Below, one piece after another: positions 27,908 through 36,755 of a stretch of 64,000 bases of DNA. Origin of the DNA: Collimonas sp. OK412 (GTDB lineage Bacteria > Pseudomonadota > Gammaproteobacteria > Burkholderiales > Burkholderiaceae_D); contig NZ_FOLC01000012.1 in assembly GCF_900112135.1 (NCBI RefSeq), positions 62,001 through 126,000 of the forward strand. The letters are read 5' to 3'. Position 1 is the stretch's first letter. Each line of letters opens with the position of its first letter. Under the pieces are notes generated by a model. It was not told where the DNA came from, made no database searches, and saw nothing but the letters and a program-made list of their open reading frames with translations. A program made the position numbers and the translations under genes.

Positions 27908-29092
27908 TCATCGCAACGTATAAGTCAACGTGCCATAGCCGAGTTGATCGAAGCCACCACTGTTTGGACCGTAGTTGCCCCCACCGCCTTCGGGACGCAC
28001 TTTCTCTGCGAACGCCTTTGTATACGGTGCGTCCTGTCCCTTGAGAACCACGTAGTGGTTGTAGAACAATTCCCAGACCGGACGGCTATCACCGCGACCG
28101 GCGCTGGAAATGACTTCCTGGGTCACATCGCTGTTGCGGTACGGTGTGTAAGGGACATCCTGTCCCAGATTGTATTTGGCGATGTATTCGACCCCCTTCA
28201 GGACGCGATTGTCGTCATAACCGAACATGTCGTCGTGCTGGTTCCACGCCATCTGGCAAAACGCACCAAGCAATGCAACGTTCAGCGTATTGTGGCCTTG
28301 GTCGCGCCCGCTCTCCTGCGTCTGCCCTAGTCCGTCCGGATATATTTTCCATACCAGGTGATTGATAGCGCCATTGCCCCCGCCATGCTTGAAGTATTCG
28401 ATCGCCTCGTCATAGATGTCTCGACGGTCAGCGAGTATGCCGATAGCAATCAAGGAATCTATGTTGGCGAGGTCCCAGTTGGCCCAGTAGTGGTCTATTT
28501 TTGCGCCGTTATGCCGCGTCAGGAAATCATGGTTCATCGGATAGAAAACGTTGAGCATCATCGTTTTGAAGCGATTGAAATTACCCTCAGGCCATTTCTT
28601 GTATGTGCGCAGGATCTCTGCCGCATTGGCGAGCTGATAACCATAGATTCCGGACGCCAGGAATTTATCCGAACTCCCGCTTATCCCGGTCAGCGTTGCC
28701 GACCAGGCGTCCAGGATGGAAGCAGCCTTGTCGGCATAGGCATCGTCGCCACTTATCTTCCAGCGCAAGGCAAGCGCATAGGCTGCCGCAGCATCGTTGA
28801 ACAGCGCGCTGTAATTCTCTGGATGACCGGCACCGTCTTTGCCCCGGTAAACCACAACAACGGGACGCGGCGCCCAGTTCAACGATGCATGAGGATTCTT
28901 GACAAGAATATTCCATCCATCAAGCCAAGGCTGTGCACTTTGCGCGACTTTGGTTTTCATCCGCTCCAGGTCGGCTTGGGTATGCAAGGCGCCAGGATGT
29001 GTAAAGGAATCTGCCCTTGCGGACGCAGCACCCAACGTGGTTATCATGGCTGCACAAACAAGGCTACATATTCTGCGTAATGAAAAAGTCAT
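27908..29092 (-). CDS. Secreted alginate-lyase-like polysaccharide lyase
   Basis: A 394-residue exported protein of the alginate lyase-type (alpha/alpha)6-toroid superfamily. The signal peptide ends near GAASARA. The mature chain starts with FTHPGALHTQADLERMK, the usual opening of bacterial and fungal alginate-lyase-domain proteins. Candidate catalytic elements are NHDFLTRHNGAKIDHYWANW (Asn, His, Arg, Tyr) and ESGRDQGHNTL. It would cleave uronic-acid-containing or similar polysaccharide in the periplasm or outside. ATG 29092 is preferred (GGAG 9 bases upstream); the longer frame overlaps the previous gene's end. Only 29 bases separate it from the autotransporter gene, so they form one transcript. 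Actual substrate is not determinable. Confidence 0.82.
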   Translation of the reverse strand: MTFSLRRICSLVCAAMITTLGAASARADSFTHPGALHTQADLERMKTKVAQSAQPWLDGWNILVKNPHASLNWAPRPVVVVYRGKDGAGHPENYSALFNDAAAAYALALRWKISGDDAYADKAASILDAWSATLTGISGSSDKFLASGIYGYQLANAAEILRTYKKWPEGNFNRFKTMMLNVFYPMNHDFLTRHNGAKIDHYWANWDLANIDSLIAIGILADRRDIYDEAIEYFKHGGGNGAINHLVWKIYPDGLGQTQESGRDQGHNTLNVALLGAFCQMAWNQHDDMFGYDDNRVLKGVEYIAKYNLGQDVPYTPYRNSDVTQEVISSAGRGDSRPVWELFYNHYVVLKGQDAPYTKAFAEKVRPEGGGGNYGPNSGGFDQLGYGTLTYTLR

Positions 29093-29121
29093 TTCTTCCA
29101 ACTCCGTGAGAGTAAATCGGC

Positions 29122-31884
29122 TTACCAACTCCACCGCATGCCGGCATCCACCATCGCCATGCGCTGTTGCGCTCCGCCGAGGTTGGTCGTGTAAGTTGCG
29201 GTCACAAACGCACTGGCCGACTTGTTGATCGTGGCAACCAGACCCGCGTTCAGCTGGCCCGCTGTCTGATTCGTACCACTGGAAATCACGGTAGTACCGT
29301 CAAAAGTGGTGGTGTCATGGGAGCCGGAACTGCGCAGCAGGTTCAGCCGCAGATATGGCTGCCAGATCGCGGCAGCTGTGTCAAAACGGCTTTGCAACCG
29401 TACTCCGAGGCGAGCGAGGAAGGTATTGCCGTTGTTGAAGCTCACAGTCGAGACACCGTCATTCAAGTTATTGAAGGATTGATTCTGCCAGATCACTTGC
29501 GCCTGAGGTTCGATGGTCACATCCGCGCCGAGTGGAATGGGAAGGCCGCCCTCGATCGATCCGATGAGTGCGCTGCCGTGGGTATGCGCGCCCACGCCAT
29601 CATGTGAACGCGGATCCGCCGACAGTGAACTTCCCATCAGGACTGCATCCGTGTACCAGCCGCTTGGGCCGACGTGAGTCCAGTAGCCGCCAAGACTATA
29701 TGCGTCGATAGCAAGATTGCCGACATCAAGATTCTGCACGGCCATCGCAAAACCGTTGACGTTGCCGGTGGCATGCGCATAGCCAAGAAACAGACCGTAA
29801 TGATTACGTCGGCCACTGGCGCTAGTGTCGGCGTAGATGTCGTGACCGACCTGCATTCCCGTCATTGAGCCATCGAACTGGGGCGAGACAGTACCATCCT
29901 GACGTTGCTTGGTATGGCTGCCCCAGACACGCCCCCAAGCCGCCGGCAGTTCGCCGTTCTCGGTCAACAGCGATTGCTCTCCTTGCCTATCATGGAAATT
30001 ATCGAGTTGCTGGATATTGACCTGCCGAGCGATGCTGGCAACTTCCGCATAGATAGGTACTTCAGGGCGATACAGCGGGATTGCTACGGAGCTTGTCGAT
30101 GGCGTAGCTGGAGGTGCACCTAAGGTCGTGGTTGGAGGCACAACTACGGGCGGTGCTGGAGTTTGCGTCACGGTGTTGCGCAGATACCAGTTTTCAGATG
30201 TGCCGCTGGTCACCCCGCCTTTGGCAAGGTAGTAGGCATAAGCGCCGGCCTTGACCGGTGCCGCAAGTGCAAATGCACTTGCGGTAGTCGTCGCGCCATT
30301 CACGCTCTGCACCACCTCAATGCCATCGGCGACGATGGCCGCCCCAGGGCCGCCTACATTCGTGATGCGTAAGCTGGACGATCCGCTAGCGGTGCCACCG
30401 CTGATCACTAACCGGTCCGACGCCGCGCCGTCACCTGCGAGGTAGGTGTTCAGGGCGATGCTGCCATTTTGGCCAACATAGTTGCCGACAACATTGAGCC
30501 GGTTGCCAACTCCTTGACCGCCGATTTGCACCACGCCGGCATTCACCAATGTGCCGTTGATCGTAAAGGCGCCGTTGCCCGAATTGGCAAACGCGGACAA
30601 GGCATTGGCTACCGCGACGGTGCCGCCGTTGGTCACCGGTCCCGTGACGCTGCCATAGCCGGCTAACGTGGCGCCGGATGAGATGACCGTGCTGCCGCCG
30701 CCGGACAATGCTGCATTCGCGTGGGAGGCGTCGCCCACCGCGAGTATTCCGGCGGCGATGATCGTGCCGCCGGAATAGGTATTGCCGCCAGCAGCTGCCG
30801 GCGCCAGCACTAACGTGCCGCCCAGGGTCTTTTCGAGCGCACCGGCGCCGGAAATGAAACCGGTATAGGTTCCGTTGTCGGGCTGCGCGAAGCGCACCAG
30901 ACCATTGTTCACAACGGCAAGCGGCAGGGTTTGTGCGCGTGCTTCAAGCGTGCCGGCCGCATCGACGGTCATCTTTCCGGCATACGCGCTGTTGTTAGCC
31001 GTCAATGCCAGCGTGCCTTGCTGAACTTCGGCAATCCTGACTCCGGTGATAGGGGTGGTCAGCGTCCAGGTTCCCGCATCGTTTTTGATGAATGACGAGA
31101 AATTGATCATATCGCCGGAAAGGGATGCGCTTCCGGTCCCACTCAGGAAAAGGGTGTTATTGCCTTTGCCGCCATCGAATTTTCCCGTAATGACCGATCC
31201 CGTATAGAGTCGCAGTGTGTCATCGCCCCCGGAAAAAACCAGGTCGCCGATGATCCGTCCCTTGTTGGTAAAGTCGACCGCACCGTTGCCGGATGCGCCG
31301 ATCACGTTGCCTGGCGCCTGGATGACGCCTGTTTCATTGTTGATAATCGTGTTCAGTCCGCTCGTATTCTGAAACCAGACGGCAACGGCATGATCTGCCC
31401 TGATCGTGCCATTGTTGATAATGAAGTTGCCGCTGCCCTGCGGATTGACAGCTTCGGCAGTGATTTCGGTGCCGGTCGCCAGGACCTGGCCTCCTTGATC
31501 GACAGTCAATGTGCTGTTATTGCGAAACTCGATCGTATTGGCGCCGTTCTTATATAGTCCAGCATTGCGGACCCCGTTGGCGCTTACCGTGCCGCCGTTC
31601 TGGAGCGTTATGTCTGCATTGTCGCGCAGGCTGATGGCATTCGTATCGCCGACCGCGATCCGGCTTCCCGCGCCGACCGTGACTGTCCTGCCGTCTTCGG
31701 CAGCCAGATTGCCTCTGCCAACCGATGTTGTCCAGGGATTCGCCGCGCTGGCATCGCAGATTGTTGATTGTCCAGAGGTGCTGCAGGCGGCATAGGCAGT
31801 CCCGGGTTTCATGCTCAGCACGGGTATCAGCAAAAGGGATGATGCGGCAGAAAGTGCAAAGCGATAGCGGACGGGATGGGACAT
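29122..31884 (-). CDS. Classical autotransporter (type Va) with beta-barrel
   Basis: A 920-residue protein. A signal peptide (residues 1-33, ending GTAYAA) precedes a beta-helical passenger with many short G/N/T-rich strands and an autotransporter-associated repeat (GNTYSGGTIIAAGILAVGDA, about residue 370). The last ~280 residues from PAAWGRVWGSHTKQRQDG form the autotransporter beta-domain, ending in the outer-membrane signature GMRWSW with a C-terminal aromatic residue. A Pro/Val/Thr linker (PAPPVVVPPTTTLGAPPATP) links the two parts. No protease motif was seen in the passenger. The alginate-lyase-like gene follows in the same transcript. Confidence 0.92.
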   Translation of the reverse strand: MSHPVRYRFALSAASSLLLIPVLSMKPGTAYAACSTSGQSTICDASAANPWTTSVGRGNLAAEDGRTVTVGAGSRIAVGDTNAISLRDNADITLQNGGTVSANGVRNAGLYKNGANTIEFRNNSTLTVDQGGQVLATGTEITAEAVNPQGSGNFIINNGTIRADHAVAVWFQNTSGLNTIINNETGVIQAPGNVIGASGNGAVDFTNKGRIIGDLVFSGGDDTLRLYTGSVITGKFDGGKGNNTLFLSGTGSASLSGDMINFSSFIKNDAGTWTLTTPITGVRIAEVQQGTLALTANNSAYAGKMTVDAAGTLEARAQTLPLAVVNNGLVRFAQPDNGTYTGFISGAGALEKTLGGTLVLAPAAAGGNTYSGGTIIAAGILAVGDASHANAALSGGGSTVISSGATLAGYGSVTGPVTNGGTVAVANALSAFANSGNGAFTINGTLVNAGVVQIGGQGVGNRLNVVGNYVGQNGSIALNTYLAGDGAASDRLVISGGTASGSSSLRITNVGGPGAAIVADGIEVVQSVNGATTTASAFALAAPVKAGAYAYYLAKGGVTSGTSENWYLRNTVTQTPAPPVVVPPTTTLGAPPATPSTSSVAIPLYRPEVPIYAEVASIARQVNIQQLDNFHDRQGEQSLLTENGELPAAWGRVWGSHTKQRQDGTVSPQFDGSMTGMQVGHDIYADTSASGRRNHYGLFLGYAHATGNVNGFAMAVQNLDVGNLAIDAYSLGGYWTHVGPSGWYTDAVLMGSSLSADPRSHDGVGAHTHGSALIGSIEGGLPIPLGADVTIEPQAQVIWQNQSFNNLNDGVSTVSFNNGNTFLARLGVRLQSRFDTAAAIWQPYLRLNLLRSSGSHDTTTFDGTTVISSGTNQTAGQLNAGLVATINKSASAFVTATYTTNLGGAQQRMAMVDAGMRWSW

Positions 31885-32003
31885 GGTTGTTTTAATTTAT
31901 GCCTTCAGTGTGCTCCAAGACTAGTCAGCGGAAAGGAAGCGAGGTATCAGGAAGCCTTGATTCTTCTACGGGATTCAGGCATTTCATCGTAGGGATTTCC
32001 CTA

Positions 32004-32266
32004 GGGCCTGTTAACACTTAATTTGGGAGATGCGTTCAAGCCAAAACGTGTGGTGGCAAGGCGCGTGGCGCAGCTGGGGCTGGTGCCCCAGCAAGCCATG
32101 CAACGCCGCCAGCGCACGTTTTGGCTTGAACCCTCCGGGAACGGCTGCAGGCGTCGCATGCCGTTGTTGCGGCTCCTTGCCGTAGCACCGCTACGTCGCG
32201 TCGCCGCGCCTAGGCCTGCAACGCCTGCCGCGCGTTCGCACTCCCAAATTAAGTGTTAACAGGCCC
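32004..32266. mobile_element. 263-bp MITE-like inverted-repeat element
   Basis: Perfect 26-bp terminal inverted repeats (starting GGGCCTGTTAACACTTAATT, 32004-32029 and 32241-32266) are flanked by TA on both sides, consistent with a TA target duplication. Inside are further perfect palindromes: 16-bp arms at 32035-32050 and 32115-32130, an 8-bp hairpin GCTGGGGC/GCCCCAGC at 32073-32092, and GCAGGCGT/ACGCCTGC at 32147 and 32221. It encodes no protein. It has the form of a non-autonomous transposon derivative; the parent transposase family is not identified. Confidence 0.8.
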
Positions 32267-32316
32267 TAAGAGGCGAGCTGCGCTGACGGCAGCCCGCGTC
32301 TTTCTTCATTGCGCCA

Positions 32317-34434
32317 TCATTGCACCGTCACGTAGTAACTCGTAGCGTCCTGCCCGCCTACCAAAGAAACGCCGTTGCCGCTGACGCTGGTGAACGCGCC
32401 GCTGACGCCGCCCGCAGCTTGCACTACCACGAACCTGCTCCCCGGCGCCGGCGCCGAGGCGAAGTTGAGGACCAGGCTGCCGGCCAGAAGCGCCTGTCCG
32501 CCGGCCTTGAGCTGATCGGACACGCTGCCGATCGATAATGCAAGACTGCCGCCCGCTGTCTGTGTGTAGTTGCCGCTGACGTTGATCGCATGCTGGCTGC
32601 CAGCGGTTGCCAAGGTCGCGCTGTTGATGGTGCTGCCGCTACCCAATGCGGTGTCGCTAGCCACGCTCAGCGTGCCGCCGCTGATCGTGGTGCCGCCACT
32701 GTAGCTGCTGGCGCCCGACAGGGTCGTGGTTGCGGCTCCGGCCTGCTTGATCGTACCGCTGCCGCTGATGTTGGACAGGGTGATGGCGGTCGATGTGTTG
32801 GCGATAATCAGCGTGCCGTTGTCGACGATGGCATTGCTGAGGCTGCCGTTGGCCGATTCGGCTGTAAGCAGGCTGCTGTCTCCGGTGTAGGTAGCCACGG
32901 TGGTCTGGCGTGTGATAGCGCCATACGGCGCAGCCGCGGTCGGCGCACCCACCGTCGCCTGCACCGCGCGGACCGGCGCGCCGTTGCCGATCTGCAGCGT
33001 GGCGCCGGCGCCGATGGTGGTGATGCCGTTGTAGTTTTGCGGCATGGTCAGTATCGCGTAGTTGCCGGCGGTGGCGGCGATGGTGAGATTGCCGGTTCCG
33101 GTCGAACCGTCGGCATCCGGTCCGCCGCCGCCCCCTGTAATGCCTACGTTGCAGCTGTACTTGCCGTTGTAGTCGAACACCAGGGTCGCGCCTCTGTGCA
33201 GATTGATATAGGCATTTTTAACCGCGGAATTAGGCGCAGCGGGCGACGGCGCCGAAGGCAGGAAGAACTGATTGGTTGTGCCATCGCCCCACTGGGTCGT
33301 GCCGCCTTCGATGTTGATGCCGCGGAAGCTGGAGTGATCGCCGCCGGTGAGGCTGCCGGAGACATTTTGCACCAGCATGGTATTCAAGCTGGGATCGCTT
33401 AAGGCCGGCTTAAGCTGGTCGCCGCTGTTGCTATAGCTGTAGATGCCCGAAAAAATCACCAGGCCGGAGTTGGTGTTGATATCGTCGCCGTAATGGCTTT
33501 CCCAAATGGTTTTCGGATACTTCAGCTGGTGGAGTGCGGTATCGCCGAACAAGCCTTCCGGGGCCGCCGTGATGAAAGACTCGTTGCTGAAAATGGTCGC
33601 ATTCGGCATCGAAAAAATGACATGGTCGACGCCGAAATAACCACCGTAGAGCTGAGAGTAGACACCGCTGAATGGATTGTCGCCGACGAAACGGACGGTG
33701 CCGCCGGTAGTGCCGATGGGCGGACGCCGGATGACGCCGCTGCCGCTCAGGATGCCCATGTTGAGTGGCGGACCGGATTCCAGGACCAGGGTGCCGTCGA
33801 TCTGGAAATTGTCGAGATTGATCGTGGTGCCGGCCGTGTTGGGAATATAACTGCCAATGCTGCCGCCGGTGGATGAAGGCGTGCCCAGCTGCAATGTGGC
33901 GTCTGCATTGACGATCACCGCCGGCGGATTGGGATTGTGGATGACCCAGTAATGCACATGGTTGGGATCGGTGGGGCTCTTGGTCTGCGTGGCGGTCTCG
34001 GTTTGTTGCGAGGCCGGCAGCGTGAAGTTGCTGTCGGCGGTGAGCACCAGGGTGCCCGACCCGCTCGGCGCGCGGACCGTGAGCGTACCGCTTCCGGAAA
34101 TGATTCCGCCGTAAGTTGTCGTCCCGGAGGGGACATCGACGACGGAATCGCCATTGAGGACGACGTTCTGGTTTGCCAGGATCGCGGCGCTGATGTCGAT
34201 CAGCGCCACCGTTGTCGCTGGCGTGGTAGTCGATCCGGTGGTCGTGGTATTGGTGCTGGTGCTGCCAGTGGCAGTCGTTGAGCTGTTGCCGTTTACGGTA
34301 CCGGTCGTGGCCGGCGTCGCCGGACTGGCGGTGTTCGCAGCGCTGTTGCTGGCGCCGTCACCGCCCCCGCAGGCGGCGAGCGTCGAGAGCAAGGCAGCGA
34401 CGATGGCCAGCGGAACGTGGTTTTTTATTCTCAT
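32317..34434 (-). CDS. Lipoprotein built of autotransporter-type beta-strand repeats, no barrel
   Basis: A 705-residue exported lipoprotein. The signal ends in TLAACGGGDG (lipobox LAAC). A long Thr/Ser/Asn low-complexity linker (residues 25-75) follows. The body is Gly/Ser/Thr-rich beta-helix with autotransporter-associated repeats (IKQAGAATTTLSGASSYSGG, then TTISGGTLSVA) and a terminal segment GSRFVVVQAAGGVSGAFTSV typical of passenger C-caps. There is no C-terminal beta-barrel; the protein ends YYVTVQ. It therefore looks like an autotransporter passenger re-anchored by a lipid. The middle contains an unusual domain (residues ~130-430) with NHVHYWVIHNPNPPAVIVNA that I do not recognise. Confidence 0.8.
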   Translation of the reverse strand: MRIKNHVPLAIVAALLSTLAACGGGDGASNSAANTASPATPATTGTVNGNSSTTATGSTSTNTTTTGSTTTPATTVALIDISAAILANQNVVLNGDSVVDVPSGTTTYGGIISGSGTLTVRAPSGSGTLVLTADSNFTLPASQQTETATQTKSPTDPNHVHYWVIHNPNPPAVIVNADATLQLGTPSSTGGSIGSYIPNTAGTTINLDNFQIDGTLVLESGPPLNMGILSGSGVIRRPPIGTTGGTVRFVGDNPFSGVYSQLYGGYFGVDHVIFSMPNATIFSNESFITAAPEGLFGDTALHQLKYPKTIWESHYGDDINTNSGLVIFSGIYSYSNSGDQLKPALSDPSLNTMLVQNVSGSLTGGDHSSFRGINIEGGTTQWGDGTTNQFFLPSAPSPAAPNSAVKNAYINLHRGATLVFDYNGKYSCNVGITGGGGGPDADGSTGTGNLTIAATAGNYAILTMPQNYNGITTIGAGATLQIGNGAPVRAVQATVGAPTAAAPYGAITRQTTVATYTGDSSLLTAESANGSLSNAIVDNGTLIIANTSTAITLSNISGSGTIKQAGAATTTLSGASSYSGGTTISGGTLSVASDTALGSGSTINSATLATAGSQHAINVSGNYTQTAGGSLALSIGSVSDQLKAGGQALLAGSLVLNFASAPAPGSRFVVVQAAGGVSGAFTSVSGNGVSLVGGQDATSYYVTVQ

Positions 34435-34613
34435 GACTTAGAGTGGGAAAGTAAACAATACCTCGCTCTAAGCATGGATTGTGCCTGACAAAAAATGACA
34501 TGCATCCCGATGAGCGCCATTGCCGTTCAAATGCGGGTTGCAACGTCATGCTGCCGTAGCATTTGGCAACTATCATCCCTTCGTTTTGTTTCCGATAAAT
34601 GAAGGCATAGAAA

Positions 34614-36587
34614 ATGCGACTACGACAATCCTTCCTGCGCCGCCCGCTGGCGCTCGCCATCAGTGCATCCATGGCATTGACAGCTTGCGGTGGAGGATCA
34701 GATCAACTTGAGACTCCGCAATCGACGCCATCAGCATTGGTCATTCCGCCGGCGCCGGCGGATCCGGGCTATGTCGACACCGCGCCAGTTGCCGCATCGA
34801 TCCCTGCTTTTGTCGATAATGTGGCGAGCAACCAGCGCGGTGATGCACGCTATGCGACTCTGGAAACGAATGCTGGCGTACGTGTTTTAGCGGGCTTCAA
34901 GGAAATATGGCAACCGCTCACCGATATTGTCGACGCTGGCGTCACCGCGCCTGCCGTCGGCAATTTCCCCGCCATTTCTCCGTCGGCCTGGACAGGTATT
35001 CCGAACGATGGCACCCCGGGCGGCACGATACTCAACGCAGCCGTGCACAACGCGAACATCCAGTATGTCGTCGCAGCGACGTCCAATCGCACTTCAGCTC
35101 AGGCAGCGGCCGCTTATCTGGACGATCGTCGCGGCAAAGGATATAGCGTCACTGATGGCATGGGTCCGCTGACGGCCGCATGGCGCCAAGCGGCGCAACA
35201 GGCTACCAGCATTACGACGGTCCCGGCCGACGCCACCACTGTTTTATACAATGACAGCGGTAACAATACCGGTGTCGGCGGCAGCGCCAATCCGGCATTT
35301 GGTGGAGTGGTCGATTTTATCAACGCCATGGGCAACAACGGATCAACAGAACCAGCCAAACGTTTTTACAAGTATGCTCGGCCATTTCGCTGGAGCAGCA
35401 GCGTGGTTGTGGTGCCTGCCCTGGTGCCGGCGAAGAGCCCGACACCCGCAACGGATGGCGGTTTTACCAGCGGTCATTCGGCGGAGGCTACCCGCGACGC
35501 AGTGGCGATGGCCTATGCCGTTCCTGAACGGTTCCAAGAGATTATCAGCCGCGGCCTGGAATTGGGAGAAAACCGGATTTTGGCTGGCATGCACTCGCCA
35601 TTGGATGTGATGAGCGGACGCGTACTTGGTCAAGCCGTGGTTGCCGCCAATCTGGCCGATCCGGCTAATGCGGCTGCAAAAGCTGCTGCTGTTGCACAGG
35701 CCCATGCCGCGCTTATGGCGCAAACCAATACAACTCCCGACACCTTTAATGCTTTTTCTCACTCTGCTAACGCTACCACAGACCGGTTTGCAGATTATGC
35801 GAGCAACAAGGCAAATTATTCGCGCCGCACGACTTATGGTTTTGCACAAATAGGCGCAACTGCCGCGCCCGCCAACGTACCCAAAGGCGCCGAGGTGCTA
35901 TTGGAGACACGCTTGCCTTACCTCAGCGATGTCCAGCGCCGGGTAGTGTTGAAAACCACGGCGATTGCCTCCGGATATCCGGTTCTGGATGACGCCGAAG
36001 GCTGGGGACGCCTCAATCTTTTCGCCGCGGCAGACGGATATGCGGCCTTCAATGGCAATGTCGTGGTATCGATGGACGCCAGCAAGGGAGGCTTTTACGC
36101 CGTTGATAACTGGCGTAACGATATATCAGGTGCGGGGAAGTTAACCAAGCAGGGTAGCGGTGTCCTCAAGTTAAGTGGCAACAATACCTGGAGCGGCGGC
36201 GCGCAGCTGGAGGCGGGGACGCTGGAAGGGGATTCCGTGTCAGCCTTTGGTGCGAGCGATGTGTACGTCAGCGGCGGTACGCTGGCAAGCAATGCACCTG
36301 GCGCACTGACAATTCAGGGGAAATATACGCAACTGGCGAACAGCACATTGGAACTGAATTTAGGGACCGGTCAGCAGGGAACACTTGCCGTCGCAGGAAA
36401 CATGACCATTGCCGGCGGCACTCTTCATATCAAGTTCCAGGGAGGCTATAAACCTGCCGTTGGCGACACGATCAGCATCATTGCCGCGACGAGTCTTAAA
36501 GGGAAATTCGACACGATTTCCGTGGACGGTTTTTCTGCGACGCCGTTATACAGCAATACGGGATTGCAATTGCGTATTGGCGCCTAA
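34614..36587 (+). CDS. PAP2-type acid phosphatase fused to autotransporter-type beta repeats
   Basis: A 657-residue exported protein with a lipobox-like MALTACGGGS. The PAP2/class A acid phosphatase signature is spread over residues ~245-340: KRFYKYARP (K...RP), GGFTSGHSAEATR (xSGH) and NRILAGMHSPLDV (R-x5-H-x3-D). These His/Arg/Asp residues form the phosphotransfer site in the family. From ~505 the chain changes to autotransporter-associated repeats (LTKQGSGVLKLSGNNTWSGG, AQLEAGTLEGDS) with the C-cap GDTISIIAATSLKGKFDTIS, and no barrel. It shares this tail type with the divergent lipoprotein gene 179 bases to its left. Likely a surface- or periplasm-exposed phosphomonoesterase; substrate unknown. 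The ribosome site is weak. Confidence 0.85.
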   Translation: MRLRQSFLRRPLALAISASMALTACGGGSDQLETPQSTPSALVIPPAPADPGYVDTAPVAASIPAFVDNVASNQRGDARYATLETNAGVRVLAGFKEIWQPLTDIVDAGVTAPAVGNFPAISPSAWTGIPNDGTPGGTILNAAVHNANIQYVVAATSNRTSAQAAAAYLDDRRGKGYSVTDGMGPLTAAWRQAAQQATSITTVPADATTVLYNDSGNNTGVGGSANPAFGGVVDFINAMGNNGSTEPAKRFYKYARPFRWSSSVVVVPALVPAKSPTPATDGGFTSGHSAEATRDAVAMAYAVPERFQEIISRGLELGENRILAGMHSPLDVMSGRVLGQAVVAANLADPANAAAKAAAVAQAHAALMAQTNTTPDTFNAFSHSANATTDRFADYASNKANYSRRTTYGFAQIGATAAPANVPKGAEVLLETRLPYLSDVQRRVVLKTTAIASGYPVLDDAEGWGRLNLFAAADGYAAFNGNVVVSMDASKGGFYAVDNWRNDISGAGKLTKQGSGVLKLSGNNTWSGGAQLEAGTLEGDSVSAFGASDVYVSGGTLASNAPGALTIQGKYTQLANSTLELNLGTGQQGTLAVAGNMTIAGGTLHIKFQGGYKPAVGDTISIIAATSLKGKFDTISVDGFSATPLYSNTGLQLRIGA

Positions 36588-36755
36588 AGTGCTCTTATTG
36601 ATTTCGGATGCGCATTGCTTGGTTCCTCTCTCTGTCCCGTTCCGCAAAGGAGGTCTTCGTCGGTGTCAAAGAAAGAAGAAAACATCTGGATCAAGCTTTT
36701 TCTTTCTTGCATCGTCATTTTCCAATTCGTGAAGCTCAAAAATTGCACGAGCAAT

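Noticed and set aside
27608-28330. Rightward 240-codon frame upstream of and opposite the lyase gene
   Set aside because: Mostly antisense to the alginate-lyase-like gene, with no domain or ribosome site.
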